A stretch of DNA of 64,000 bases from Anaeramoeba flamelloides. Taxonomy: Eukaryota; Metamonada; Anaeramoebidae. The position numbers and the translations under genes were made by a program. A model generated the notes under the pieces. That model was not told where the DNA came from and made no database searches. It saw nothing but the letters and a program-made list of their open reading frames with translations. Each line of letters begins with the position of its first letter. The stretch's first letter is position 1. Shown one piece after another: positions 48,109-60,400 of this stretch. The stretch is from the NCBI GenBank assembly GCA_027625915.1, contig JANTQA010000051.1, forward strand, positions 4,340,501-4,404,500, given 5' to 3'.

Positions 48109-51100
48109 ATGTCAAAAAGCCTTTTTGAAGAAAAAAAACATGTTACAGAATTATTATCAAAACATTCAGAACAAATTTGTGGTGAATTTTGGTACATGAT
48201 CGAAAAATCATGGTTTAAAACATGGAAAAGATACATTGAACAAAAAATAAATCATAATGAAGAGTTAAGATTTGCAGAGCCAAAAGAAATCAACAACTTC
48301 CCCTTGTTGAGTTCCCAAAATCAATTAAAAAACAATTTAATTCAAGATCTCGACTACGTTGCAGTTCACTCAAAAGTATGGGAGTACCTATATAAAATGT
48401 ATTAATTAGAATATCTTTTTTGTTTTTTTCTTTTTTTTTCAGATCTGAGAAACAAATTAACATTCTTTCCTTTGGTGAGTGAAATTGTAAAACCATAAAA
48501 TAATGGTGATTATATTAACTCATTAAATTGGAAACTTTTAAAAGGCATTTCAATTGAAAAGATACAGAAAGAGAAAAAATTGATAAAGAGTTTTTTAAAA
48601 AGAGAGATAATATTTTTCTCACAAAGTATTAATAATATTTTGTCTGAAAGTTCGTCAGCCATTTGTGAGATAATTTACAAATCTTTTTTGTCACACTTTT
48701 TTAAAAGCACAGAGGTGTAAATAAGCGTGTTTTTTAGTCTTGTCACATTACCAAAATTTAACCAGTCTTCAAAATATTGGATCACTGAAGAAAGAAATGA
48801 AAGTAATTAAGGGGATGAAAACACATAAATAAGAAATAGTGTTCTTTAAATATATTTTAAAAAAGAATTCTGAAGATATTGAAAGGTTAAGGTGGGGTTT
48901 CCTAAAAAGGCTAAAAAAAGATCATTTTTTCCATTTTTGAAAAAAATCCATTTTTGTCTCAACAAAATTTTATAAATTTGCAAAATTTTTGAAACACAAT
49001 CATTTAATATTTTTTACAATCGTTTCCATTAATCAAAGATATAACCCCAAAAACAAATTTGCATCTGAACCAAGTTTGTGCATACTAATTCTTATCTTCA
49101 AATATCAAAGCCTGAAAAAAAATAAAAAAAGAAAAGAATTTTGTAAAATTTACCTTTAATCAAAAATAAATGTCGAGAATCAGTTAGATTGTTTTTTTTT
49201 GTAAATTAGAGGAGTAAATTGAAAAAAAAGTTCACAATTAGACACTTTATTTGTTATATACAAACTTTAAATAAAATAAATTAATTTTTCACCAGTAAAC
49301 TGAAATTTAAAAATGATGGTTATAAAAATTAAAAAGATATAAGCTATTTCCAAAAAAGAAGCGCAAATTTATTTTAAAATATCTTTATTAAAACTAATTC
49401 CACTATTACGATTCAAGTATCCAAAATTTTTATTTACCCTTGATTGATTCTAGATAATATTCAATTTGCTTATTTGTAAGAAAATTCCTTAAAAAAAGAT
49501 ATAAAAGTTTCTGATCACGATTTTATATGATATTTTTTAGGTGTGAAAATTGGTGATTATTTTTTACTTTTTAATCCTGATAAATTATTTCCTCCAAAGA
49601 AGTTTAATGCCTGATAAATTTTCTCAAATAAAGGGAAAACTTATAAATGCCTTTTATTATTTAAAAAAATACCTTTGTAGACTTACTATATTTTGGATTT
49701 TTTATTGAATTATGTATTACAGTGTCTTTTACATAAAAAAAAAGTTTCAATTTTTTTATCATTTTTTGGAAATATTTTGATGGAAATATTTCTTGAAATA
49801 GAAACAATAGACACTGTTTCATCCAGTTGTAATGTTCTTCTTAATTGTAAATTTTCAATTTAAGAATAAAACAACTCAAAAAGAAAATATTATTTGAAAT
49901 CTAAAAAAAAAAAAGTACCCACCTTTTTCAAAATATTTTATTCTATTTATAATCAAATTATTAAAATTATTCGTCATATTAAAAAAAGAAAAAGAAAGAA
50001 AGAAAATATAAGAAAGTGTACAAAACAGCTTTTTACAACAATAAAAACAAAATTTTGTATGAGAGTGATGTGATAAATTAGATATTTCTCTACCTTATCA
50101 AGAATTATTTGATATAAATTTCTTTTTAATTAATTCATTTTTTATAAAAATACAATTTCTAAAACAAAAATAATATGGAAATAGATATTCAGGTGGTCCC
50201 GTGATTAAATATGTAATACAAGAAGCGCAAAATAATAATGAAAATATTAATGAAAAGAAATTGATGTATTTTTATTATTATAAATTCATGAATTCAAAAT
50301 ACCAATTAATTACCATAATTCAATTCAGATTAACGAATAAAGTATCTGATATTTGGGATCAAATTAGTAATATTATTAAAACACCTGCAAAATTGATAAG
50401 GATTTATTTAATGGATAAAAATGAAAAAAAATCACATGAACTAATTAATTTTACAAAAAAAAGTATTTTACATTATTTTAAAGAAGACACAAAATTAATA
50501 TTTGACATAGCGGATTCGTCTAATAAAACTACGTTAAATCCCATCATAGAACAACAATACATGTATGCAGGATTAACGGGTATTAGAAATATTGGGAATA
50601 GTTGTTGGTTCATTTCTGCAATACAATGTTTATTAAATACACAGCCTTTATGTGAATATTTTTTAACACAAAAGCATTTATTAGATATTAATACAACCAA
50701 CCCACTTGGAATGAAAGGAGAGTTGGCAGCATGTTTTAGTAAGATGTGTCAAGATTATTGGTCAGGAAATTATTCAATTATTTCCATGCAAGAGCTAAAA
50801 TCTGTAATTGGTAACTTTTCAACACAATTTAAAACTAATGACCAATTTGATTCTCATGAATTAATCACTTTTTTAATCGATGCTTTACATGAAGATTTGA
50901 ACAGAATACTTAAAAAGCCCTATATAGAAGAAATTACTGGTAAAAATAATGTTGATCTTAAGAAATTAGCAAAAGAGAGTTTATCAAATTTTAAAAAACG
51001 GAACGATAGCTTTATTTGTGGTAAGTTAATTATTATTATCTTTTTTTTAAATTTATTGATAGCATATAATTTTTTGTTTACGGAATTGTATTTTTTTTTT

Positions 51101-54100
51101 TTTTTTTTTAATAATGTTTTAATTTTTTACTTTTAAAGATCTAGACCTAAAATAAACAACATTCATAAATAAGAGGTAATAGAACAAAAAGTTATTTTTA
51201 AAGATCTTGAGTTAATTTAGATTGAAAAATTCAATTTTCACAGAGTTTTTTTTCAATTTTTTTCCAACCACAAAATACAATAGAAGAGATTAAATTATTT
51301 TTGGTTCAGGAGATTAATTGGATATATTATTAAATTTCAAATTTGGTAAATTGTTAAAATTGGTGTAATTGAATTTTTGCGTATTTTTAATGAGTATCTT
51401 GATTAATTTCATCAGTATGATAGGTTTTAAAAATATTTAATGATTTTGAGAGTAAAAATAAAAAATATTTGTTTGTGGTTAGTAATATTTAATTCCTTAA
51501 ACTGTCGAAAATCCAAAATAGTTGTAATAATCTTTAACAATTATTTTTTAAAAAATTGTTCTAAACACAATTTTAACCCCAAAGTTTAGTGGGAAATTTT
51601 TACACCTTTAAATTCCAAAAAAAAAAATCTTTAACTTGATCAATTGTTTTTGCTTGGTTTGAAACTTCAGATTTAAATCTATAAAATTGAAAAATTTTAT
51701 GAAATTTTTTCGAAGAGCAAAAAAAAATCACAAGATCACAAAATATTATTTTTTGGTTATCATTAAAAAAAAGATTTTACAAAAAATAATTTTTTTTAAG
51801 GTGGAAAAATGAAGAAAAAATAAGTTGATTAATGGGATAGCCACCATAAAGTAAAAATTTTCATTTTTTAATATTTTGAAAGATGATTAGAAAACAACAT
51901 TTTTTACTTTACTTCTGTCTAGTTGCATTTTTAGAATTCAAAGTACTGGTTGAAAAATAATTTATTAATTTTAATTTCACACGTAAAATTAAATGCCACA
52001 ATAGAATGCCAAGTTGATTTGTTTGATCTATTTTGGGCAATGTTAAATAGTTTAACTTTTGTTCTTATCCCAACATTCTATTTTGTAATTTTATTTTATG
52101 TTGGAAAAAAATATAACAAATCATTTTTAAGAAAGGTATTTTAAATACCCTAAAATCAAGCAAAACCCTCAACTAAATAAACAAGACAGTATTAAGATCT
52201 AATTGTAAATTAAAAAAAAAGTTAAAGTGTTTACTACTGGTATAAGACTCATATTTTATTTGAACTTTCTCTACAATTTAAAAGGGAACAATATGTACTT
52301 AGATAAATAAAAAAAAAAAAAAATGAAATGGTAAACAATCTTTAGATCCTTCATTTTATATTAAACGTTTTTTTGTGTGAAATATTTTGAATTTAAACTG
52401 CTTTTTTCAAAAAAATGATTGCGTAAAGAAAATTTTTCAACTAAATAGAATTAAAAATTATAGAAAAAAATTAATGATTTCCATAATTCTGGGTATTTTT
52501 CTTGTTACTAAATCTAATCTGATAATAAGTTAGGATTCAGGGGTTATTCCAAAAATAATAAGCATTTTTGATGTAAATGTTCAACCAACCCAGTCAACCA
52601 GGTATAAAACAACAAGAAAAATATTTTTTAATCTGATCACTGGATTAATTTGTTTTTTTTAATTTATTTTTCAAAATTAATTTTTTTTTTGAAGATCTTT
52701 TATATGATCAAATTCATATTTTTCTAATTATAAAGTGTGTTAAAATGACTTGAAAAGTTAACAAATATGAAATTCGAATTTATTTATAACACTGGTATGA
52801 AGATCAATATCATTATTTGTAATTTAAATCCTTATAAAATATAATCTCACAATTCCTAATATTTACATATTTTACTAAAACTGATTAGGAATTGAAATAA
52901 AAATGCAAAATTAAACTTGTACTTCGCAATGAATAATTATTATGAGTTCAAAGTATTGTTTAAACTGTACAAAACAATGAATTTTAAAGATTGAAAAGGT
53001 AATAGAAATAGTTTTTTTTTTTTGATTTTATTTTCCTGATATATTTTGTTAAATTGATTAGTTGAAGTTGAGTAAATATTTTAAAAATAGTGTTTAAATT
53101 AATCCAAGATAATAGTTCTAAAATAAGGATATATTTGTATTTATTAAAATTCAAAAGAATTATCTAGAAAATATTATGGTACTTTTATAAGTTCAAGAAA
53201 AAAACTAGTTTTTATTTTATTAATATTAAATAAGTTACTAAAAAATTTTAAGAAAGGTAAAAAAAAGAATTTAATTAATTAATTAACGATAAAATTGTTT
53301 AATAATATCCAAAGAATATTACCAAATAAAATGAAATTGCTTTTTAAAAGAAATGACACTATTAAATAAAAAATATATAAGAAACACCAATGAAACCTGG
53401 ATTTCTCTTTTCTAAAATAGAATTTTGAAAAAAAAAATATTATAATTATTTTTTGAGATCTCTCGAATATTTGGTTTTGGTGAATATTTGCCGATCTGGT
53501 TATAATCAAATCATTACAAAGAATTATGTAAATATAATCTGAAAATACAAAGTGGATGAGTTTATTTTTATCCCAAAAGTAAATCTCCTAAAAAAATTAA
53601 ATAAATTTCTCAAAATTAATTTTTTTTTTTATTATATTATTTTCTCTGAAATTTTAATTGTTGATATTAGCAAAATTAAAGTTTTTGATTTATTTTTTTA
53701 AAATTTTTGGGAATCGAGAACTTTAGAACACCAATATAACTTTTAATAAACTATCACATACTTCAATATCAGTGGTTTTTATGATGTTGCTTCTCTCTTA
53801 AATACTATTATTTGAGTTCTGAATTTGTCGATTTTTTTTTATAATCGATTTTCTTTTTGCGATAATAAACCCCGTTCCAAAAATTTGGACACACCCAAAA
53901 TCAAAAATAGGCAAAAAAAAACCCAATTTATTGTATTTTTCCAGACCTAATATAAAACCACATTTAAGTTGCCCAGTATTAATGTTTAAATAAGTAATCA
54001 CTTTAACCCAAGTAAAAGAAAAAAATATAAAACTCAAAAATAAAAACAGGTGTGTCTAAAATAATGAAACGAGTGGAACAAAAAATGTATTGGTAAATTT

Positions 54101-56112
54101 GTTGAAATTTCACCAACAATTGTTGATCGATCAAATGTTAAGATACCTTCTATCAATTGTATGTTATTTTTCAATTTAACAAACTCAACTTTTAACCTTC
54201 TATCAATTATTGAAAAAAAATTTCAGATCTAACGAAACAAATCACGTTACTACAAAAAAGGAAATAAAAACAAAACAAAAAAGATAAAAAATGAAATAGT
54301 TTGTATAATCAAAATTCTTTCCAAATTGAATTTAAAGCACAGTAATGATGTTCTTTCAACTGTTTAAACTGTGTCCAAATTTTTGGAATCTAGTTTAATA
54401 TATATATATATTTGTATTTTTTATTATCAATTTTCTTAGATTCCAAAAGGGGGAATAGAACAAGATTGCCTAAAAATTACATAATTATTTTAATATTAAA
54501 TGATAATTTACAATATACATTGTGAGATTTTCGGCAAAAAGTAAAAATAAAATAAACCATAATACGGTTAATTTTTCATAATAAAAACTCTTTTTTTAAA
54601 ATACGTCACTTATTTTTTTATTATTTATTTCTCCTAAACAAAATCTCAAATCGTTGTAACTAATAAATAAAAAATAAATAAAAATAAAAAATAGATAAAT
54701 TTCAAGGGCTATTGTTAAATAAATTAAAATGTACAAGTTGTGATTTAATATCTTATAAATTCGAACCTATGATGTCGTTATCTATACCATTGGTCACAAA
54801 AAAAAATAACGAATATGATGTGGTTGTAATACCGATTGATCGAAGTATTGAGCCTATAATGCAATACCATGTAACGAGTAAGAAAAGCGAAGGTTTAAAG
54901 GGGTTTTTGAAATCTCTTTCTGGGATGTGTGGAATTGAAGGCGAAAGTTTACAACTAACTGATGTTTTTGGATCAAGTATTTATAAAATTCATAACACTG
55001 AAAGATCATTTGAAAACATACGAAAGTCTGATAATTTAGTTGCATATCAGATCCCAAAATATGATAAATATAATGAAGTGCTAATACCAATATATTTTTA
55101 TTATTTGAATGGTACGCAAGATTACAGGTTTGGTTATCCAGGAAGAATCAAATTAAAAATTCGGGAAATAAATTATGATGAATTTTTTAAACTATTAAAT
55201 GAAAAAATATACGAATTATTGCCTAATTTGGAAGAATATTGTAAAAATTTTGAAGAGGGGAATTTTGAAATAATTACTAATTTGAAAATTAATTCAAATG
55301 AACAAAACAAGAACAATAGTAATAAATTTAAAAAAAATAAAAGAATTTTGAATCAAGAGGAAAAACAAGAATTATATGAGCAATATGGTTTTAAAAAATC
55401 TAAATTTACGCCAGCTTATAAAATATCTATTGGAAAACAAAACTTTTCCGGAAGATTTGAAGAAGAATTTATTGATTTTGAATCAAAAAGTAATACAACA
55501 TTTTTAATTCATGAAAAAATTAGAATTGGCATCAAATTAAATCCAATTTTTACGGACAAATTCCCTCAATATATTAATCTCATATCCAAATTTAACAAAC
55601 ACGAAAGTGTTAATATTTATCAAGAAAAAGTTAAAGAATTGAAATTGAAGAATAAATTTGGAATTCCATTGGAATTGTGCATCAAAAACTTTCTTCAAGA
55701 AGAACAATTAAGTGATAATAATGAATGGTTTTGTCCTTCTTGTAAAAAGCATATCAACGCCATTAAAAAAATTTCAATCTGGGATTTGCCCGAGATCTTA
55801 ATTATTCAGCTTAAGCGTTTCCAAAATAATAATTTTTTCCGTTCCAAATTACAATCCTTAATCGATTTCCCATTAGTACTTGATATTTCAGATTATATTA
55901 ATGATAATTTAAATCTATCGCGTTTCAAATATCAATTATTTGCTATTTCAAATCACGATGGTGCATTTAATGGTGGCCACTATTATTCATACTGTAAAAA
56001 TTTTAAATCAGATATCTGGTTTAAATACAACGATTCTGTGATTTCAGAAATTACCGATCTCGGCTCTCTCAAAACAGAATCAGCTTATATTTTACTTTAT
56101 CAAAGGATATAA
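48109..56112 (+). CDS. DUSP-UBL-USP ubiquitin-specific protease (USP4/11/15 type)
   Basis: Cysteine protease that removes ubiquitin from proteins. Four exons: 48109-48398, 48443-48474, 50193-51020 and 54695-56112, phases consistent, 855 aa. Residues ~1-117 form a DUSP domain (WYMIEKSWFKTWKRYIE, DYVAVHSKVWEYL, then GGPVIKYVI). A ubiquitin-like domain follows (~130-215). The USP catalytic core holds the Cys box GIRNIGNSCWFISAIQCL (Cys ~245), zinc ligands CTSC (~396/399) and CPSC (~730/733), and the His box NGGHYYSYC (His ~812) with YNDS (~829). All catalytic residues are present. The last acceptor is the AG before 54695, which yields DKFQG; a later AG would lose these residues. Introns are 44, 1718 and 3674 nt. 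Likely a functional housekeeping deubiquitinase. Confidence 0.93.
48475..50192 (+). other. Intron 2 of the USP gene (1.7 kb)
   Basis: GTGAGT donor and TTCAG acceptor. AT-rich; no repeat, exon or RNA recognised inside. Confidence 0.8.
51021..54694 (+). other. Intron 3 of the USP gene (3.7 kb)
   Basis: GTAAGT donor, ATAG acceptor. It contains a complete TA-flanked Tc1/mariner-like MITE (53868-54395); otherwise AT-rich with nothing recognised. Confidence 0.85.
53868..54395. mobile_element. 528-bp Tc1/mariner-like MITE
   Basis: The terminal repeats contain TTCCAAAAATTTGGACACA at the left and TGTGTCCAAATTTTTGGAA at the right, with TA on both outer flanks and AAAC/GTTT at the extreme ends. The terminal sequence with GGACAC recalls Tc1/mariner-type ends. 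There is no transposase ORF. Older copies are at 2546-3065 and 25775-26092. Confidence 0.8.
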
Positions 56113-57401
56113 CTTTTGTTTAATTTCATTTACTTTTTGTTCTTTTTATTCTTTTTCAAAATTAATTGAAAAAAAAATATATGAAAAATTGATTATTCTG
56201 GTTTAATGGTCTTTTTTACCAAAACATGAAATAATAATTTTTTTTATTCAGAAATTGTTTTTGGTAAAAAAAAATATTTTAAAGTTTTTTTATAATCTTT
56301 TTTATTCTAAATTTGTTTTTTTTTAAAGATATATTAAAATTATCTTTAATATAAACTCCATTTTAAAATCATTAACGCATTAAAAATCAAATTTTGAAAA
56401 TAAATATTGTTATAAATTGAAGTTATCAATTATAATAAAAAAATTTTCTATTTTAATATTTGGTTCTATACACTAGAAATATTTGTTTTTCGTCCAAAAA
56501 TAAAATAAAAATAAAAAAATAATAAAATAATAAAATAATAAAAAAATTGGGCCATTTATTATGAAATTTAGTTTATAACTAATTATATTCAAGTTATTTT
56601 GATTTATTTATAATATATCTATAAATCAAGACATGTATGTATGAAAATATGTAAATACATTTTAAGATTTATACAAAAATCAAAAAAAAAAAACATTAAT
56701 TTATTGAAAATATCAAATCGATTTAAAAAGAAATTTTATCAATTAAAAACTCAATTTAAAGGGTTTATAGTAACCCATTGTTTTTTTTTTCATTTTTCTA
56801 CTTCTAAATGATGTTTTTATTTTTTTCAAATTTTTTAGTAAAATAGGTAATCAAAAAATAATAAGTTGTGATCTTATGATTTTTTTTATAAAAAGGCTCC
56901 TATTTCAAAAAAGCATGTTTAACTTTTTTAATTTTATCGATTTAAGGTTGAATTTTCAACTGATCTAAAACAATTGAAGAAGTTGAAGATTTTTTTGTTG
57001 GGATTTGATAGGAGAATTCTTTCAAAAAAAAAATAAAAATAAAAATAAGTTGCTTTGTGAAAAGTTCATTAGAATATTCTAGACCCTTTTTTTTTTTTTT
57101 TTTATAAAACCTTTAAAAATTGTTCTTGGTTAATAGTGAATGGATTCAATTGTACTCATTTTCTATTAGCTAAGGTAAAAGAAAAAGATTTAAAGTTTGA
57201 AAAATTAATAAAATTTATTCGGTATTAATAATTTGTTTTATTTTTAATAAAATATTTTTGATTAACTTTAATATTTTTTTAAAAAAATATTTAAAAGGGA
57301 TGGAGAATATTAATTTTGGAGAAAATTAAAAAATAAAGTTTATATATAAATATAGAATATCGATATCGATACTTATATATTTGAATAAAATTAAAATTGC
57401 A
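56113..57401. other. Convergent intergenic region, 1.3 kb
   Basis: Lies between the 3' ends of the USP (+) and Rab (-) genes. Contains the repeat at 56690-57010. No RNA gene or exon seen. Confidence 0.65.
56690..57010 (+). repeat. Dispersed repeat, copy 2 (pair with 13545-13870)
   Basis: Shares TTTAAAAAGAAATTTTATC-like, TTGTGATCTTATG-like and ATTTTCAACTGATCTAAAAC-like blocks in order with 13545-13870. Diverged. Confidence 0.4.
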
Positions 57402-60400
57402 TTAACAACATCCAGAATCTTTTTTTCTATCTTCATTAGAAATTTCCTCAAACTCTCCAAGATTTTCAATTTTTTGATCCTTTTTCGTTGAAGAATTTGC
57501 CTTTTCGATGTTATTTTTCAATATGTAATCTAAAAGAAATTCCACTGATTCTGAAACATTTTGGCCTGTTTTAGCACTTGTTTCAAACCAACCAATATAA
57601 CCTTGCTCTTCACAGATAGTATCCATTTCCTTTTTGGTTTTATTCCAACTACTTTCCTCATCTATTAAATCAATCTTGTTTGCACATAAGATCACAGGGA
57701 TTGGTGAATTTGTGTTTGTCCTGACTTTTTCATCAATATCCTTTTTCCATTCATTGATCACTTCAAAAGATGATCGGCTGTCAACATCAAAGACAAGTAA
57801 AGCACCAATCGAATCTTTATAATATACTCTCGTCATATGTCTAAACATTTCTTGTCCTAAATTTAGAAATTATATTGAAAAATTTTAAAAGGTATTCATA
57901 AAAAGGGTAAATAATGTTCAAAAGAGAACAGTTTGTTGATAAAAGATTCAAAACATTGATGTTTTTACTTGTTGAAAAAGACTGTTCAAAAAAAATATAT
58001 TAAGCTTTTATATTATTAATAAAAAGAATTTGTCATTTATATTATCATTAGTAAGTGATAATAAAATTTTTGATACTTCACTACAAGGAAAATTTAAATA
58101 CCTAAAATTAAAGTTAGCCAAAACTATACATTGGATTTAAGTTATACTTCTTTTATAAATTATTTTTTCAAAGTTATCATAATTTTATGTAATAAAAAAA
58201 GGATAGCTATTAAACTCTTGAAAATCTGAATACCCCCCATTTCAAAAATACCGACTTGTGAAAAAAACACCTATTTTCAGGGTATTTTTATATTGGAAAA
58301 AGTTGAAATGAATTAATTTTTTGATTGAACATTAAGATTGAAAAAAAGAATATATGTTAAAGCAATTTGCAGAAAACAACCGGGAACGTATATAAAAACT
58401 TAAACAGGGAAAAAAATAAAATGATAAAAAATAGTCCAAAAACAGATAAAAAATCAGATTTTCAATTTAATTGAGCAATATCTTTTGATTGAAATATTTT
58501 GTACTATTTTCAAATTGAAAAAATATGTTTCCTTTTATACTATTAAAAAAAATACTTGAAAATTATCTCTCTACTAAGTCAATTAAAAAATTCAAAAATT
58601 TTACAATTAAAAATGAAAAAAATATTACTGAAAAATTTCATTTTTTTTTCAATTCATATTAATATCTATTAAAGTTGTAAACCTCATTGAAAATTGTTAT
58701 GTATAATAATATTTATTATATGAGTGTATTTCAAAAAATACAAAATTTAGAATTTTTTTGAAAAAATTTTCCTTGTACACTACAAGGAAAATTTAAATAC
58801 CGAAAATTAAAGTTAGCCAAAACTATTCATTGGATTTCAGTTATACTTCTTTTATAAATTATTTTTTCAAAGTTATCATAATTTTATGTAATAAAAAAAG
58901 GATAGCTATTAAACTCTTGAAGATCTGAATACCCCACTTTTCAAAAATACCGACTTTTGAAAAAAACACCTATTTTCAGGGTATTTTTATATTGGAAAAA
59001 GTTGAAATGAATTAATTTTTGATTGAACATTAAGATTGAAAAAAGAATATATGTTAAAGCAATTTACAGAAAAAAACCAGGAACGTATATAAAAACTCAA
59101 ACATGGAAAAAAATAAAATGATAAAAAAATATTCCAAAAAACAGATAAAAAATCAGATTTTCAATTTAATTGAGCAATATCTTTTGATTGAAATATTTTG
59201 TGCTATTTTCAAATTGAAAAATATGTTTCCTTTTAGACTAGTAAAAAAATACTTGAAAATTATCTCTCTGCTAAGTCAATTAAAAAATTCAAAAATTTTA
59301 CAATTAAAAATGAAAAAAATATTACTGAAAAATTTCATTTTTTTTTCAATTCCTATTAATATCTATTAAAGTTGTAAACCTCATTGAAAATTGTTATGTA
59401 TAATAATATTTATTATATGAGTGTATTTCAAAAATACAAAATTTAGAGATTTTTTTTTGAAAAAATTTTCCTTGTAGTGTAGTGTTGTACAAAATATTCT
59501 AAAAAAAAGTTTAGAAATTGTGGAAAGTGCCTGAGAGTGCCAAGTTTTTCTTTTTTATTCTTAAAATCTATCGATTTATCAAATAAACAGAAAAGTCAAG
59601 TGCATTCAAATTGCTAGGTTTTTCTTTAGGTTGTATGTTTATCTGTAAATTCTATTGAATTTTCTTTTAATTTCTTTTTAAATTCTAGAAATAATGGTAA
59701 GTGCCGTAGAGTGCCTAGCTTTTTTTTAATTTAAGAAATTAAAAGAAAATTTTTGAAATTTTCTTTTTATTTCTTAAATTAAAAAAAAGCTAACTGCGGT
59801 TTTCCAGAATTAAGTCAAAAGAATTGAATAAAAGCTGTGATTGTATTCAATTCGTTTAAATTCTGGAAAACCTAACGAAAAGTGTCCGTGGAGTGCCTAG
59901 GTTTTTTTGAGGTTTTCTGTTTTATCTGTTAAGTGTTCTAGGTTTTTTTGAGGTTTTCTATTTTATTTGGAAAATCTATTGATTTTCGTTAGGTTTTTTT
60001 TTACTTTAGAAATAAACAGAAAATTTTAATAAATTTTCTGCTTATTTCTAAAGTAAAAAAAACCTAGGACACTTCACAAATAAATAGAAAACTCAAGAAA
60101 ACTTAACGTCCGTTTTTTTCAATTTGAGAAATAAACCAGAAATTAAATAAATTTATCTATTTTCCAAATAAACAGAAAACTCAAGAAAACCTAACAGAAG
60201 TGATTAGGTTTTCCAGGATCCAAAAGAATAAAGTAAAATCTTTGATTTAACTCTATTCTTTTCAATTCTGGAAAACCTAACGGCAAACAAGAGGAATTAA
60301 AAACTCCTCCCTTAAGGGACTAATCTCTATTAAATTTTTTTACCTAAATTTAATAGAGATTGAGAAAATTTTTTGCCAATTACTTATATTTGAAAATCCC

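Noticed and set aside
59103-59369. 88-codon frame in the Rab32 intron
   Set aside because: Lies wholly inside a TIR element whose tandem copy does not keep the frame.
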